Positions 18,452-26,498 of a stretch of 64,000 nucleotides of DNA are shown here, piece after piece. This stretch comes from JADJGC01 sp964576925. GTDB lineage: Bacteria > Zixibacteria > MSB-5A5 > CAIYYT01. The notes under the pieces were generated by a model. The model did no database searches. It was not told where the DNA came from and saw only the letters and a list, made by a program, of their open reading frames with translations. How positions within the stretch are numbered: the stretch's first letter is position 1; the number at the start of each line of letters is the position of its first letter. The translations under genes and the position numbers were made by a program. The stretch lies in NCBI GenBank assembly GCA_964576925.1, contig CAZNWJ010000001.1, forward strand, positions 186,001 to 250,000, read 5' to 3'.

Positions 18452-18471
18452 GGAGATTCGACTTAATCTCC
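18452..18471 (+). terminator. hairpin between convergent genes
   Basis: GGAGATT (18452-18458)/AATCTCC (18465-18471) with a 6-nt loop, between the ends of the PilZ gene and the PagL-like gene. There is no strong T-tract on either side, so termination is only likely. Confidence 0.4.
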
Positions 18472-18499
18472 TGGCAGTTAATCCCCCAAGGCCTTCGCT

Positions 18500-19081
18500 T
18501 CAGAATGCCAAGCCAATTCTCAGGATATGAAAATTGATGCCGGCGTTCGGGCGTTTGATACTCGCATTCGAAAGGTGCTGAAACTGATAGCAGATATCGA
18601 GACCACTGCGGCCGAATCGAATCCCTACTCCCAAATGATCGCCAAACTGGAAATTCGTCGAGAAGACTCGATTTCTCATTCGCGTCTCGCTAATGTAGTG
18701 AAAGCCAACGGCACCTTCCAGGTAGGGTAGGATGCTTGGTCCCAACGCCAGGTACTGAAGTCTCAGGATCGGCGTGAACGATGCATTGAAGATATCGTGG
18801 TCGCCTCGCCAGATTCCGGTCGAGGTCTGCCAGCGAGTCTCAAACCCGAGTGATTTCCCATTAGCTGAAAGCTGCTCCCACTTCCATTGCCCGTCGACTC
18901 GTGCCATCCAAGTGTCATCGATTCCACTTCCATAGCCACATTCGGCGCCGAAAAACGCGAAACTCAGTCCTCTTGCGGATTCGAAGCAGCACAAAGTCAG
19001 AAGGAGGGCCAGAAGAAGCGGCACGAAAACTGTGCTTTCAACATGTTTCAAGGCGGCTAAACGTCGATTGCGTATTGACAT
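18500..19081 (-). CDS. PagL-like lipid A 3-O-deacylase (acyloxyacyl hydrolase family)
   Basis: A 193-residue protein with an N-terminal signal peptide (hydrophobic about 17-36) and a small outer-membrane beta-barrel. The C-terminal signature FQHLSNASIKRPNAGINFHIL and the final hydrophobic strand IGLAF match PagL-type deacylases, which remove the 3-linked acyl chain of lipid A. The catalytic His and Ser of HLS are present, but the position of the family's third catalytic residue (a Glu 12 residues after the Ser in Pseudomonas PagL) is Asn here. It may be inactive, use another residue, or have a different role. Start choice is uncertain; a TTG ten codons later would also leave a signal peptide. 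Confidence 0.72.
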   Translation of the reverse strand: MSIRNRRLAALKHVESTVFVPLLLALLLTLCCFESARGLSFAFFGAECGYGSGIDDTWMARVDGQWKWEQLSANGKSLGFETRWQTSTGIWRGDHDIFNASFTPILRLQYLALGPSILPYLEGAVGFHYISETRMRNRVFSTNFQFGDHLGVGIRFGRSGLDICYQFQHLSNASIKRPNAGINFHILRIGLAF

Positions 19082-19302
19082 ATAGAAGGATTCAGTCTAT
19101 GTTGTGCGTGACGTTCCGACAAGAGAAGAATGGGTTGGCGGCTGGCGATCTACGCTTCGGATCGTTCCTCACACCGAAGCCTCCGCCGCTGCGGCGCCAG
19201 TCAAGCCGTGTTACTCTTCCCAGGATATCTTCCCGACCGCAATCACTGAGGACCGGTCGACAACCGACAATCTAACTATTGAGACACGCGGAGGATCTTT
19301 AC

Positions 19303-22300
19303 ATGCGTTGTTCCACCGGCCCGTTACGGGTTACACCGCTCGCTTTTGCTGCCACACTTTTCGCTGTGGTCAGCCTTGTTCTAAGTACGCCGACATCCGC
19401 CAGAACCAATCCGGCCCGACCAACCGGCGCGGGCGTTGAAGCACTAACCGATATTGAAGCGCGACCGGGCGAGGGATTCGTTCGCGCAAAATTGTCACAG
19501 GCCTCGTATTTTGACCTGCGGTTCGGCGACGCCAGCCGGCTCATCGCCTTGCCGCTTAGCCCGGCCGAGACGATCGAGCTTGAAGTCCGGCGCTTCCGCG
19601 TCGCAGCTGCGGATGCGAGATTCGTGATCGGCTCGGCTGGCGGCGACATTGAAACGGAACACCCCGACGTCATCGCTTTTCGCGGGCAGATCAGCGGCGA
19701 ACCGCACTCTCATGTCTACTTTGCACTTGCTTCAACGGGCATGGCCTCCGGCTACGTTCGCCGGGGCGATGGCCAGAATTATTTCATCTCGCAGTCACCA
19801 GAGGAAGCCGCGCGCGCCTGGAGCGGCGAGGTGATAATCAGCCGGGCGGAAAGCGGTTTCGATCTGCCCGATGGAGTCGAGTTCTGTGGTGTCGAACCGC
19901 CGGCCGGGTTTGTGCCGTTGAGTCCGCTGCATAAGTCTCGCGCCATGAGTCAGGGAATGTGGTTGGCAAACGTGGCAATCGATTCCGACCAGGAATACTA
20001 CAATATCTTCGGCAGCGTGGCCGCCGCTCAATCCTATGTCCTTCTGGTGCTCGGCGCCGTCAGCGATATCTACCAGCGTGATTTCGATATGAAGCTGCTG
20101 GTCAAGTACATCCGCATCTGGCCGAACGGCGGTGAACCGATCGAGGCAAATGATATTGGCGGGTTCCGCGCTTACTGGGAAACGAGTGAAGATCCCACTC
20201 CATTCAATTATGTGCACTTATTCAGCGGGCGGCGCGATCTCTCTTACGGCGGTGTTGCCTACGTCGGGGGCACCTGTTCCGGGCTCGCCACTTATGGCAT
20301 CAGCGGATTTCTCAATGGGAGTTTCCCCAGCCCGGTTGTAGGGCCGACAATCTCCAACTGGGATGTTATCGTGGTGGCTCACGAGATGGGTCACAACTCC
20401 GGGACCTTCCACACGCACGACGGTTACACGCCGACTATCGACGACTGCGGCAACGGAGTGCCGTCACGCGGCACGATTATGAGCTATTGCCACACGTTCG
20501 CAGGACTCACCGCCAATACCGACATGTGGATGCACCGTCTGGTCGAGGAGGTTGTCGAAGCGGATTTTGCCGCCGGCGGATGCTTCGATTTTGACTGCAA
20601 CGACAATGACACGGCGGACGCGCTCGACATATCGAGCGGTAATTGGGCTGACCTGAACCTTGACGGTATTCCCGACGGCTGTCAGGACTGCAACGGGAAC
20701 GCGGTGCTCGATCCAACAGAGATAAGCGGTCTTACCGACGTCAATTCCAATGGTGTGTTGGATGACTGCGAGACCGATTGTAACGGCAACAACATCCCGG
20801 ATGAATATGACATCATCCTCGGGAATGATGACGATTTGGACGGCAACAACATTCCCGACCCCTGCGATCCCGACTGCAATAGCAACTTCACGCTCGATTG
20901 GGATGAGACCAATAGCGGCTCAGCGCCGGATTACGATCGCAATGCCGTTCCCGATCAATGCCAGGATTGTAATGCCAACGGAATTGATGACTGGATCGAC
21001 CTGAATCGCGAGTTCAATCTCTACGTAGGTGATCAGTCAGGCGTAGTAAGGGAATTCCATCGCGCCAGCGGCTATCCAATCACGGCGATCGCTGCGGGGT
21101 CGTTTTCGCCGCGGTATCTGTCGTTCAATCCCAACAGTGGCCTGTTACTCGTGAGCAACGGGAGTTTTGGTGATGTCAGGCAAATCAATGTCGAAACGGC
21201 GGCAATTTCGATCTTTGTCCTGCCCGGTCAAGGCGGCTTGAGCAGTCCGACCGGGCTGGCTTTTAAAGCCAACGGCAATCTGCTTGTGGCCTCCAGCGGC
21301 ACTAACAGCATTATCGAGTACAATGGCGTGACTGGTGCAACAATCGGGACCTTGGTGGCTAGCGGTTCGGGAAGTCTCTCCCAACCTCAAGGCATTGCAG
21401 TGGTCGGCAATAACCTCTATGTGACGAGCGCCGGGAACAACTCGGTAAAATTGTATGATGCAACCAGCGGTGCTTTCGTTTCAACCCTTGTATCCACGGG
21501 CAGCGGCGGTCTCAGCGGACCGCGCGGGATAGTTTACATGCGGGAAGACACTCTGCTGGTGGTTAGCAGCGCGACCAATTCCGTGCTGACCTACAGCGCT
21601 TCGACCGGAGCTTTTCTAGGGCAGTTTAATGACCTTCAATCACCAAGCAACCCTTACGGTATTGCCGTCGGCCCCAACGGCAACGTATTCGTGTCAGAAA
21701 ACAACCTCGGTGGTAGTACCCCTCGAGTGATCGAGTTCCTTCCGAATGGCCGCTACATCCGCCGATTCGTGCGCGGCTCTAACAGCGGGCTGATTGGACC
21801 GACCGGGATAGCCTTCAAGCCGGCTTCGCCATTGGACTGCAATCGCAATGGCCAGCTTGATGTCTGCGACATCGCTCAAGGGTTCTCGCTCGACCTCAAT
21901 GCTGACGCGGTTCCGGATGAGTGTCAGACCGGCGATTCCGATGGCGACCAGGTTGTTGACGGCCTCGACAACTGCCCATCGACCGCCAACGCCAACCAGA
22001 AGGACATTGATTTTGATGGCGTCGGCGATGCCTGCGACAACTGCAAGACCGTCCAGAATACGAGCCAGCAGGACAGCGACGGTGACGGACTGGGTGATCT
22101 TTGCGATAACTGCCCGACTATTTCGAACCCTCTTCAAGAAGATTCTGACGGCGATATCTATGGCGACGCTTGCGATCCTTGTCCCAATGATGCCGTCAAC
22201 GACGCCGACAACGACGGTGTCTGCACATCCATAGACAATTGCCCGAGTATCCCCAATGCCAACCAGCTCGATAGCGACAGCGACAATGTTGGTGACGTCT

Positions 22301-22851
22301 GCGATGCCTGCCCTCAAGATCCTCTCAATGATCTCGATGACGATGGTGTCTGCGCCAACCTCGATAACTGCCCTTCGATCCCGAATGCTCTGCAATTGGA
22401 CCAGGACTCAGACGGGATCGGCGATGCGTGCGATCTTTGCGTCGCCGTAGCAGACCCGGCCCAGGAAGATACTGATCACGACGGCAAGGGTGACGCCTGC
22501 GACAACTGCCCGCTGATTTCCAATCCGGGCCAGCAGGATGGGGATGGCGATGGCGTGGGCAACTCCTGCGACAACTGCCCAACAACGCCCAATCCCGGAC
22601 AAGAGGACGTCAATCTGAATGGAATCGGCGATGCCTGTGACTTTGTCTGCGGCGACGCCGATGGCTCGGGGATCGTGACGATTTCCGACGCCGTTTACCT
22701 GATCAGTTACATCTTCGGTGGCGGTCCGGCACCTGATCCCCTCGAATCAGGAGATGCCGATTGCAGTACGGTGATCACAATTTCGGATGCCGTATATTTG
22801 ATCAGTTATATCTTTGGCGGCGGGCCGGCACCTTGCGCTGTCTGCCCCTGA
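19303..22851 (+). CDS. secreted mosaic metalloprotease: metzincin, NHL-like propeller, TSP3 repeats, dockerin-like end
   Basis: A 1182-residue exported protein; ATG 19303 lies 8 nt after GGAGGA. After a signal peptide comes a propeptide-like region, then a metzincin zinc protease with HEMGHNSGTFH (H360, E361, H364, H370) and the downstream Met-turn IMSYC, closest in style to reprolysin-like (M12B) enzymes of environmental bacteria. Residues about 430-565 are Asp/Asn/Cys-rich calcium-binding segments, about 569-843 form six NHL/SMP-like propeller repeats, about 876-1112 are thrombospondin type 3 repeats (DSDGDG..D.CDNCP), and 1115-1182 is a tandem dockerin-like module with ISDAVYLISYIFGGG twice. 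All point to a calcium-stabilised extracellular enzyme. Substrate unknown. A hairpin follows the gene. Confidence 0.9.
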   Translation: MRCSTGPLRVTPLAFAATLFAVVSLVLSTPTSARTNPARPTGAGVEALTDIEARPGEGFVRAKLSQASYFDLRFGDASRLIALPLSPAETIELEVRRFRVAAADARFVIGSAGGDIETEHPDVIAFRGQISGEPHSHVYFALASTGMASGYVRRGDGQNYFISQSPEEAARAWSGEVIISRAESGFDLPDGVEFCGVEPPAGFVPLSPLHKSRAMSQGMWLANVAIDSDQEYYNIFGSVAAAQSYVLLVLGAVSDIYQRDFDMKLLVKYIRIWPNGGEPIEANDIGGFRAYWETSEDPTPFNYVHLFSGRRDLSYGGVAYVGGTCSGLATYGISGFLNGSFPSPVVGPTISNWDVIVVAHEMGHNSGTFHTHDGYTPTIDDCGNGVPSRGTIMSYCHTFAGLTANTDMWMHRLVEEVVEADFAAGGCFDFDCNDNDTADALDISSGNWADLNLDGIPDGCQDCNGNAVLDPTEISGLTDVNSNGVLDDCETDCNGNNIPDEYDIILGNDDDLDGNNIPDPCDPDCNSNFTLDWDETNSGSAPDYDRNAVPDQCQDCNANGIDDWIDLNREFNLYVGDQSGVVREFHRASGYPITAIAAGSFSPRYLSFNPNSGLLLVSNGSFGDVRQINVETAAISIFVLPGQGGLSSPTGLAFKANGNLLVASSGTNSIIEYNGVTGATIGTLVASGSGSLSQPQGIAVVGNNLYVTSAGNNSVKLYDATSGAFVSTLVSTGSGGLSGPRGIVYMREDTLLVVSSATNSVLTYSASTGAFLGQFNDLQSPSNPYGIAVGPNGNVFVSENNLGGSTPRVIEFLPNGRYIRRFVRGSNSGLIGPTGIAFKPASPLDCNRNGQLDVCDIAQGFSLDLNADAVPDECQTGDSDGDQVVDGLDNCPSTANANQKDIDFDGVGDACDNCKTVQNTSQQDSDGDGLGDLCDNCPTISNPLQEDSDGDIYGDACDPCPNDAVNDADNDGVCTSIDNCPSIPNANQLDSDSDNVGDVCDACPQDPLNDLDDDGVCANLDNCPSIPNALQLDQDSDGIGDACDLCVAVADPAQEDTDHDGKGDACDNCPLISNPGQQDGDGDGVGNSCDNCPTTPNPGQEDVNLNGIGDACDFVCGDADGSGIVTISDAVYLISYIFGGGPAPDPLESGDADCSTVITISDAVYLISYIFGGGPAPCAVCP

Positions 22852-22863
22852 GCACTGATTTTG

Positions 22864-22891
22864 ACGGGTGGCCGCAAGGCCGCCCGTTGTT
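22864..22891 (+). terminator. terminator-like hairpin after the metalloprotease gene
   Basis: ACGGGTGGCC (22864-22873)/GGCCGCCCGT (22878-22887) with a GCAA (GNRA) tetraloop and one G-U pair, then TGTTCTG. The T-tract is short, so termination may be partial; the next gene starts 6 nt later. Confidence 0.6.
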
Positions 22892-22896
22892 CTGCA

Positions 22897-23322
22897 ATGC
22901 GGAGAAAAAGAGTTTTTCCCAAGAAAACCGGAAAACCTTCTGGTTACCGTACCGCCGATCGTCGGAGTAAGCGACTGCGCAATCCGAAGATCGCCTCTGC
23001 CGGCGGTTTCAAGGTAAGGTCGAAGCTCGAGAGCTACTGCGTCGAATATTTTCAAGAACACAACATTACCTTCCTTTATGAGCCCCTGCTCCTTCTTGCG
23101 GGTCGGCAATATCGCCCTGATTTCTATCTGCCCGAACTCGATCTCTTCGTGGAGATCTGCGGCTATTCGCACATGCCGTACTACGTTGATCGCATTGAAG
23201 AAAAGCGCAGGCAGTATGGCGAGCGCGGGCTGCAGGCCGCTTTTATCATTGCACGGAGAAAGCCAGAACTCCTCACCAAGCTCGAGGAGCTATTCAGTGA
23301 GTTAGAGTCAAAACGGGGCTAA
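22897..23322 (+). CDS. PD-(D/E)XK-type (Vsr/DUF559-like) nuclease-fold protein
   Basis: A 141-residue cytoplasmic protein. A very basic N-terminus (about 35 residues, RRKRVFPKKTGK) is followed by a compact restriction-endonuclease-like core: KVRSKLESYCVEYF helix with E, FLYEPLLLL strand, RQYRPDFYLPELDLFVEICGY (D..E.C), then helices and the strand AAFIIARR. The order E - D - E fits Vsr/DUF559-type folds found in repair and mobile-element enzymes. The residue expected as catalytic Lys (ExK) is Cys here, so activity is uncertain. ATG 22897 is used; a TTG at 22861 would start inside the terminator hairpin. No methylase or repair partner is adjacent. Confidence 0.65.
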   Translation: MRRKRVFPKKTGKPSGYRTADRRSKRLRNPKIASAGGFKVRSKLESYCVEYFQEHNITFLYEPLLLLAGRQYRPDFYLPELDLFVEICGYSHMPYYVDRIEEKRRQYGERGLQAAFIIARRKPELLTKLEELFSELESKRG

Positions 23323-23380
23323 GAAAACCGTTATTCATTGGATCATTTATCTCCGGCACTGGAACTCAAAAAAAATTCCT

Positions 23381-23432
23381 GTTCAATTGAACAAAACGGC
23401 GACTTGCACGTAACTATGTAAGTGCTTACATA
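23381..23432. promoter_or_regulatory. two close palindromes, possible operator
   Basis: GTTCAATTGAAC (23381-23392) is a perfect 12-bp palindrome, and TATGTAAG-TG-CTTACATA (23415-23432) is a perfect 8-bp inverted repeat with a 2-nt centre. Both lie in an AT-rich part of the gene-free stretch 23323-23842. They resemble transcription-factor sites, but no regulator gene is next to them. Confidence 0.4.
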
Positions 23433-23699
23433 AATAATGCCCATCGCTGGGACCTGGTTCACTTTCATGAGAACGAATGAGGCGAGACGTTGAAGAACAG
23501 CGCTAACGACACACCGACCGACTCGGCTGCTTTCTTGGATACGGGCGCGGTGATGAAAGGTTTCGTTGGGGCAGAGCAATGCAGGCGCGGCGGCTCGTTC
23601 GCTCATTTCCTTAGGACTATTGACACTCGCATCTCTGCGGGAGGATCAGCGCCGTGCGCGCGGCGTGCCCGTAGGGATGTGATCGTTCATTGATACTTG

Positions 23700-23811
23700 C
23701 GATGGTCGACCCACTCCATCGTAAGGCTGGAGAGCCCTGTTCGACGTCGTGAGGACGTCCGTCGAATGCGGGTTATACGGGGCGGGTTGCTGGACCCGCC
23801 CCGGCTCTTTT
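23700..23811 (+). ncRNA. candidate structured small RNA with own terminator
   Basis: Four hairpins follow each other without a coding frame: CGATGG/CCATCG (23700-23721), GGCT-GGAG-AGCC (23725-23736), TTCGACG/CGTCGAA (23740-23766) and the terminator GGGGCGGGT/ACCCGCCCC (23779-23802) followed by GGCTCTTTT. The preceding gene ends 377 nt earlier. The whole 23323-23842 interval holds no ORF with a believable start and family. I could not match it to SRP RNA, 6S, tmRNA or RNase P. The 5' end is unknown. Confidence 0.4.
23779..23811 (+). terminator. strong rho-independent terminator
   Basis: 9-bp GC-rich stem (23779-23787/23794-23802), loop TGCTGG, tail GGCTCTTTT. The T-run is on the plus strand only, so it ends a rightward transcript although no protein gene lies directly upstream. 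Confidence 0.75.
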
Positions 23812-23842
23812 GCCGGATTTGCCTGCCCGATATCTGAGTCGG

Positions 23843-24010
23843 CTATTCTTTGGTGCCCTCGAGATCAGCCAGTTCTTTGCGCGCTTTCTTGAGCTTCTTG
23901 TAGAGATGTTCAACCATCCGGTGGTCTGGCTGCGGTCGCTGCTGAGCCTGGGCGTATTCCGCCTCGAGTTGCTCGATTTCCTTCTTGAGTGTGGCAGCCT
24001 TGTTCGTCAT
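23843..24010 (-). CDS. small coiled-coil protein, function unknown
   Basis: A 55-residue, highly charged protein with heptad-like helices (KKEIEQLEAEYAQAQQ, EHLYKKLKKARKELADLE). ATG 24010 has AAGGAG 6 nt upstream, which supports a real gene; an ATG at 24028 in frame lies in front of that site and is rejected. Transcribed divergently from the Fe-S carrier gene. It somewhat resembles DUF465/YdcH-like short hairpins but I would not assign it. Confidence 0.6.
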   Translation of the reverse strand: MTNKAATLKKEIEQLEAEYAQAQQRPQPDHRMVEHLYKKLKKARKELADLEGTKE

Positions 24011-24085
24011 GGCGGGCTCCTTTCGCAATCACCCCAAGTTACTTAGCCCGATCAATTTCCACAAGTAGGCATTTCCTCAGCCCGC

Positions 24086-24159
24086 TTGACAAAATCACAA
24101 AAGTAGGTAGATTCAGTCGTTAAAGGTTCTCGTGCTCTGCCGAAACTAACTAGCAGAGA
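24086..24159 (+). promoter_or_regulatory. promoter and leader hairpin of the Fe-S/ferredoxin operon
   Basis: TTGACA (24086-24091) and TAGATT (24108-24113) with 16-nt spacing, followed by a leader that can fold CTCTGC (24135-24140)/GCAGAG (24153-24158). The first gene starts about 140 nt downstream, an unusually long leader here. Confidence 0.55.
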
Positions 24160-24261
24160 GCAGGAACCAGCGTACAACCAAGGTGTTATTAGATCGAGTG
24201 CGTGAGAATTGCACTCTATTGACGAACATCTTGGATTGTCCTGAAGGAACGCGCTAAATCA

Positions 24262-24630
24262 ATGAATGACAACGTGAACACAGAGCCAAACACGATGACG
24301 CCATCAATTCAGCTTACACCGGCAGCGGTCGCTGAGATTAGACGCCGCCTGGCGGCGCAGTCTAAACCCGAGAACTCGAAATTGCGGTTGTGGGTGGAAG
24401 CCGGAGGTTGTTCCGGCCTTTCCTATGAGATGGAGTTCGTTGTTGAGAAGAGAGACCGCGACTTCGAATTCGCATTCGATGGTCTCGCCGTCCTGGTTGA
24501 AGAACGCTCGATGCCTTATATCACCGGGATGACACTCGATTACTCCGACAAGATGGTGAACGGCGGCTTCCAGTTTTCGAATCCCAAAGCCAAGCGTTCC
24601 TGCGGCTGCGGGACCTCATTTTCTGTATAA
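24262..24630 (+). CDS. erpA: A-type iron-sulfur carrier protein (ErpA/IscA/HesB family)
   Basis: A 122-residue scaffold/carrier that hands Fe-S clusters to apo-proteins. The three cluster cysteines are in place: C50 in EAGGCSGLSY and C114/C116 in the C-terminal CGCGTSF. An ATG at 24295 would remove a poorly conserved 11-residue extension and is possible. It leads a tight cluster with a ferredoxin and a flavin reductase, so the unit looks like electron supply plus cluster delivery. ErpA versus IscA cannot be decided from sequence alone. Confidence 0.9.
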   Translation: MNDNVNTEPNTMTPSIQLTPAAVAEIRRRLAAQSKPENSKLRLWVEAGGCSGLSYEMEFVVEKRDRDFEFAFDGLAVLVEERSMPYITGMTLDYSDKMVNGGFQFSNPKAKRSCGCGTSFSV

Positions 24631-24636
24631 CTCCCG

Positions 24637-24921
24637 ATGGAAATTCTCGAACTTAAGGACTTCTCCGAAAACGGGGCGATATTTGAGGACTCATTTGATC
24701 GTAAATTTCGCGCCTATGATTGGGAGCGGTTTAACGGTAAAGCGGTTCGCGTCTCCAATTGCGGCTTGCACAATGTTCCCGGATGGGTATATATAATGGT
24801 TGGAATCGAGCTTGCTCCGCGCGCGCGCAAAGTCTTCTATGGCGATGCCGGACAGCCCAAGCGGCTGTTCAAACGCGACGATGAAACACAAGCGGATACA
24901 CAGGTAAATCATGGGTCATAA
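24637..24921 (+). CDS. hypothetical protein, DUF2480-like
   Basis: A 94-residue soluble protein, 6 nt after the A-type carrier gene and overlapping the ferredoxin start by 11 nt. The segment FRAYDWERFNGKAVRVSNCG and VPGWVYIMVGIELAPRARKVFYGD resembles the DUF2480 family of Bacteroidetes (sDW...g..V...C....P.W.Y...), whose function is not established. One cysteine (in SNCGLHNVPGW) is the only obvious candidate ligand. Genomic context suggests Fe-S biology. Confidence 0.6.
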   Translation: MEILELKDFSENGAIFEDSFDRKFRAYDWERFNGKAVRVSNCGLHNVPGWVYIMVGIELAPRARKVFYGDAGQPKRLFKRDDETQADTQVNHGS

Positions 24922-25273
24922 AGTTACTTTTCTTCCGAATAACGTCACGATCGAGTGCGAGGACGACGAGACAATCCTCGAAGTCGCCCTCGCCAATGAA
25001 ATCGAACTCGAGCACAACTGCGGCGGCAACTGCTGCTGCACCACCTGCCATATCATCGTCCGCGAAGGCGAACAGAACCTGACCAAGATGGAAGAGGAAG
25101 AAGAAGACAGGCTCGAAGAGTGCGCCGAGTTGACTCCGACCTCCCGCCTCGGTTGCCAGTGCCGCGTCAAGGGTGACGTGATGATCGAGATTCCTGAGCG
25201 CGACCCGTTCAAGTTGGACGGCTTGCAGGAACTCGAAGGCTACGGCGAAGAATTGCTGAATTCCGGTTCATGA
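24911..25273 (+). CDS. fdx: [2Fe-2S] ferredoxin, adrenodoxin/Isc type
   Basis: A 120-residue electron carrier. Cluster ligands follow the C-x5-C-x2-C...C pattern: C37, C43, C46 and C82 (RLGCQC), in the adrenodoxin/Isc-Fdx fold beginning VTFLPNNVTIECEDDETILEVA. A run of extra cysteines (C41, C42 and C84) is unusual. The chain is strongly acidic (EEEEEDRLEE), typical of docking to reductases. The stop overlaps the start of the reductase gene by 4 nt (ATGA), so this is very likely the reductase's partner. Confidence 0.92.
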   Translation: MGHKVTFLPNNVTIECEDDETILEVALANEIELEHNCGGNCCCTTCHIIVREGEQNLTKMEEEEEDRLEECAELTPTSRLGCQCRVKGDVMIEIPERDPFKLDGLQELEGYGEELLNSGS

Positions 25274-26271
25274 AGAAAATCTACGATGTAGTCACGATCG
25301 GGGCCGGCCCGATCGGGCTCTATGCCTCGTTTACCGCCGCCGACAAAGGGCTTTCGGCTGCGCTGGTTGACGCCCAGCCGCATGTCGGCGGGCAGTTGAC
25401 GGCGCTCTATCCACAGAAGTTCATCTTTGACGTCGCCGGTTATCCCAAGGTAACTGCTGCAGAGCTTGTGGATGAATTAAACCGCCAGGTGCGTCAGCAC
25501 GAGGTTCCGATTCTCCTTGAATTCAAAGTGGTCGGTCTGACTCGCGAACCGGAGGGCGAATGGAAGTTAACTTCCGAGGACGGACGCTATGTCCACGCCA
25601 AGTATGTCCTGATCGCCGCCGGCGCTGGAATGATTCAGCCGCGTAAGCTCGAAGTTGAAGACACCGACCGCTATTACAACAAGGGCTTTGAATATGTTGT
25701 CCGCGATGTCGAGGACTACCGCAATCAGCGCGTGCTCGTGATCGGCGGCGGCGACACGGCGCTTGATTGGGCGAACTACTTCACCGGCATCAGCAAGGAA
25801 GTGACGCTGATTCACCGGACGCAGAAGTTCGTCGGGTTTGAAGGCTCGTTAAAGAGGCTGCAGAAGACCTCGTGCAGGATCATCATGGACACCAAGCTGA
25901 CCGCGATTCAAGGGGACGGCAAGGTCGAGTCGGCGGTGATTCAGAATGTCAAAGACAACACGACGCAGGAGTTGCAGGTGGATCGCGTTCTTGGTTGTCT
26001 GGGGTTCATTCCGAAATTGGGATTTATCAAAGAGCACGGGTTTGAAATTGCCGAAGGGTCGATCAAATCAGATCGCAACATGCGCACCAATGTGGAAAAC
26101 ATCTACGCGGTCGGGGATATCTCCAATCACCCCGGAAGGATCAAGCTGATCTCGACCGGTTTCGGCAATGTCCAGATCGCTCTCAATCATATCGTCGTCC
26201 TCGAGAGCGAGTCCCGCGCCGATCTCAAAGAAGCCGCTCTCGAAGCGAAGGCGCATCATCGGGATCTTTAA
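25270..26271 (+). CDS. ferredoxin-NADP+ reductase, thioredoxin-reductase-like (YumC type)
   Basis: A 333-residue flavoprotein. It has an FAD motif GAGPIGLYASF near the N-terminus, PHVGGQLTALYP, an NAD(P) motif VIGGGDTALDWANYF in the middle, and IYAVGDISNHPGRIKLISTGFGNVQIA near the end. The CxxC redox pair of thioredoxin reductase is absent, which together with the GQLTALYP stretch marks TrxR-like ferredoxin/flavodoxin-NADP+ reductases. It overlaps the ferredoxin gene by 4 nt. A REP-like palindrome 18 nt after the stop may serve as terminator. Confidence 0.92.
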   Translation: MKKIYDVVTIGAGPIGLYASFTAADKGLSAALVDAQPHVGGQLTALYPQKFIFDVAGYPKVTAAELVDELNRQVRQHEVPILLEFKVVGLTREPEGEWKLTSEDGRYVHAKYVLIAAGAGMIQPRKLEVEDTDRYYNKGFEYVVRDVEDYRNQRVLVIGGGDTALDWANYFTGISKEVTLIHRTQKFVGFEGSLKRLQKTSCRIIMDTKLTAIQGDGKVESAVIQNVKDNTTQELQVDRVLGCLGFIPKLGFIKEHGFEIAEGSIKSDRNMRTNVENIYAVGDISNHPGRIKLISTGFGNVQIALNHIVVLESESRADLKEAALEAKAHHRDL

Positions 26272-26289
26272 GTCGTTTCCCCAAGCACC

Positions 26290-26320
26290 CGTCATCCCGA
26301 CGCAAGTCGGGATCCAGCTT
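26290..26320 (+). repeat. REP-like palindrome, copy 1
   Basis: CGTCATCCCGACGCAAGTCGGGATCCAGC: stem ATCCCGAC/GTCGGGAT with a 4-nt loop and the flanks CGTC and CCAGC shared with the copies at 26463 and 28481. It follows the reductase gene. Confidence 0.75.
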
Positions 26321-26462
26321 GTAATAGTTGCGGCAGGTCTTCCGTCGAAGCGCCATCGAACCGTTGCACTCGCTCGAACCCGGCCGCGCTGAGTCGGGCG
26401 ACCTGCCGCGTTTGCACTGCTCAGACGTGACATGTCACGCCGCCCCCACGCTGACCACTCTT

Positions 26463-26492
26463 CGTCATTCCCGCGCAGGCGGGAATCCAGCC
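26463..26492 (+). repeat. REP-like palindrome, copy 2
   Basis: CGTCATTCCCGC-GCAG-GCGGGAATCCAGC layout, same flanks as copy 1. It ends 7 nt after (in the gene's sense, downstream of) the stop codon of the minus-strand beta-helix gene at 26499, so it may stop that transcript. Between copies 1 and 2 lies a further long inverted repeat (GCGGCAGGTC near 26330, GACCTGCCGC near 26402) and no gene. Confidence 0.75.
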
Positions 26493-26498
26493 TTATCC

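Noticed and set aside
21694..22585. Long minus-strand frames and regular DNA repeats in the TSP3 region, at first sight like an array
   Set aside because: The periodicity comes from Asp/Cys codon repeats of the thrombospondin type 3 domain; spacers are not unique sequences between identical repeats, so it is not CRISPR.
23343..23606. 87-codon minus-strand frame in the gene-free stretch
   Set aside because: It covers both palindromes and has no start signal or recognisable content.
23490..23693. 67-codon frame starting at TTG in the gene-free stretch
   Set aside because: No ribosome-binding site, no family and no plausible domain; better explained as non-coding.
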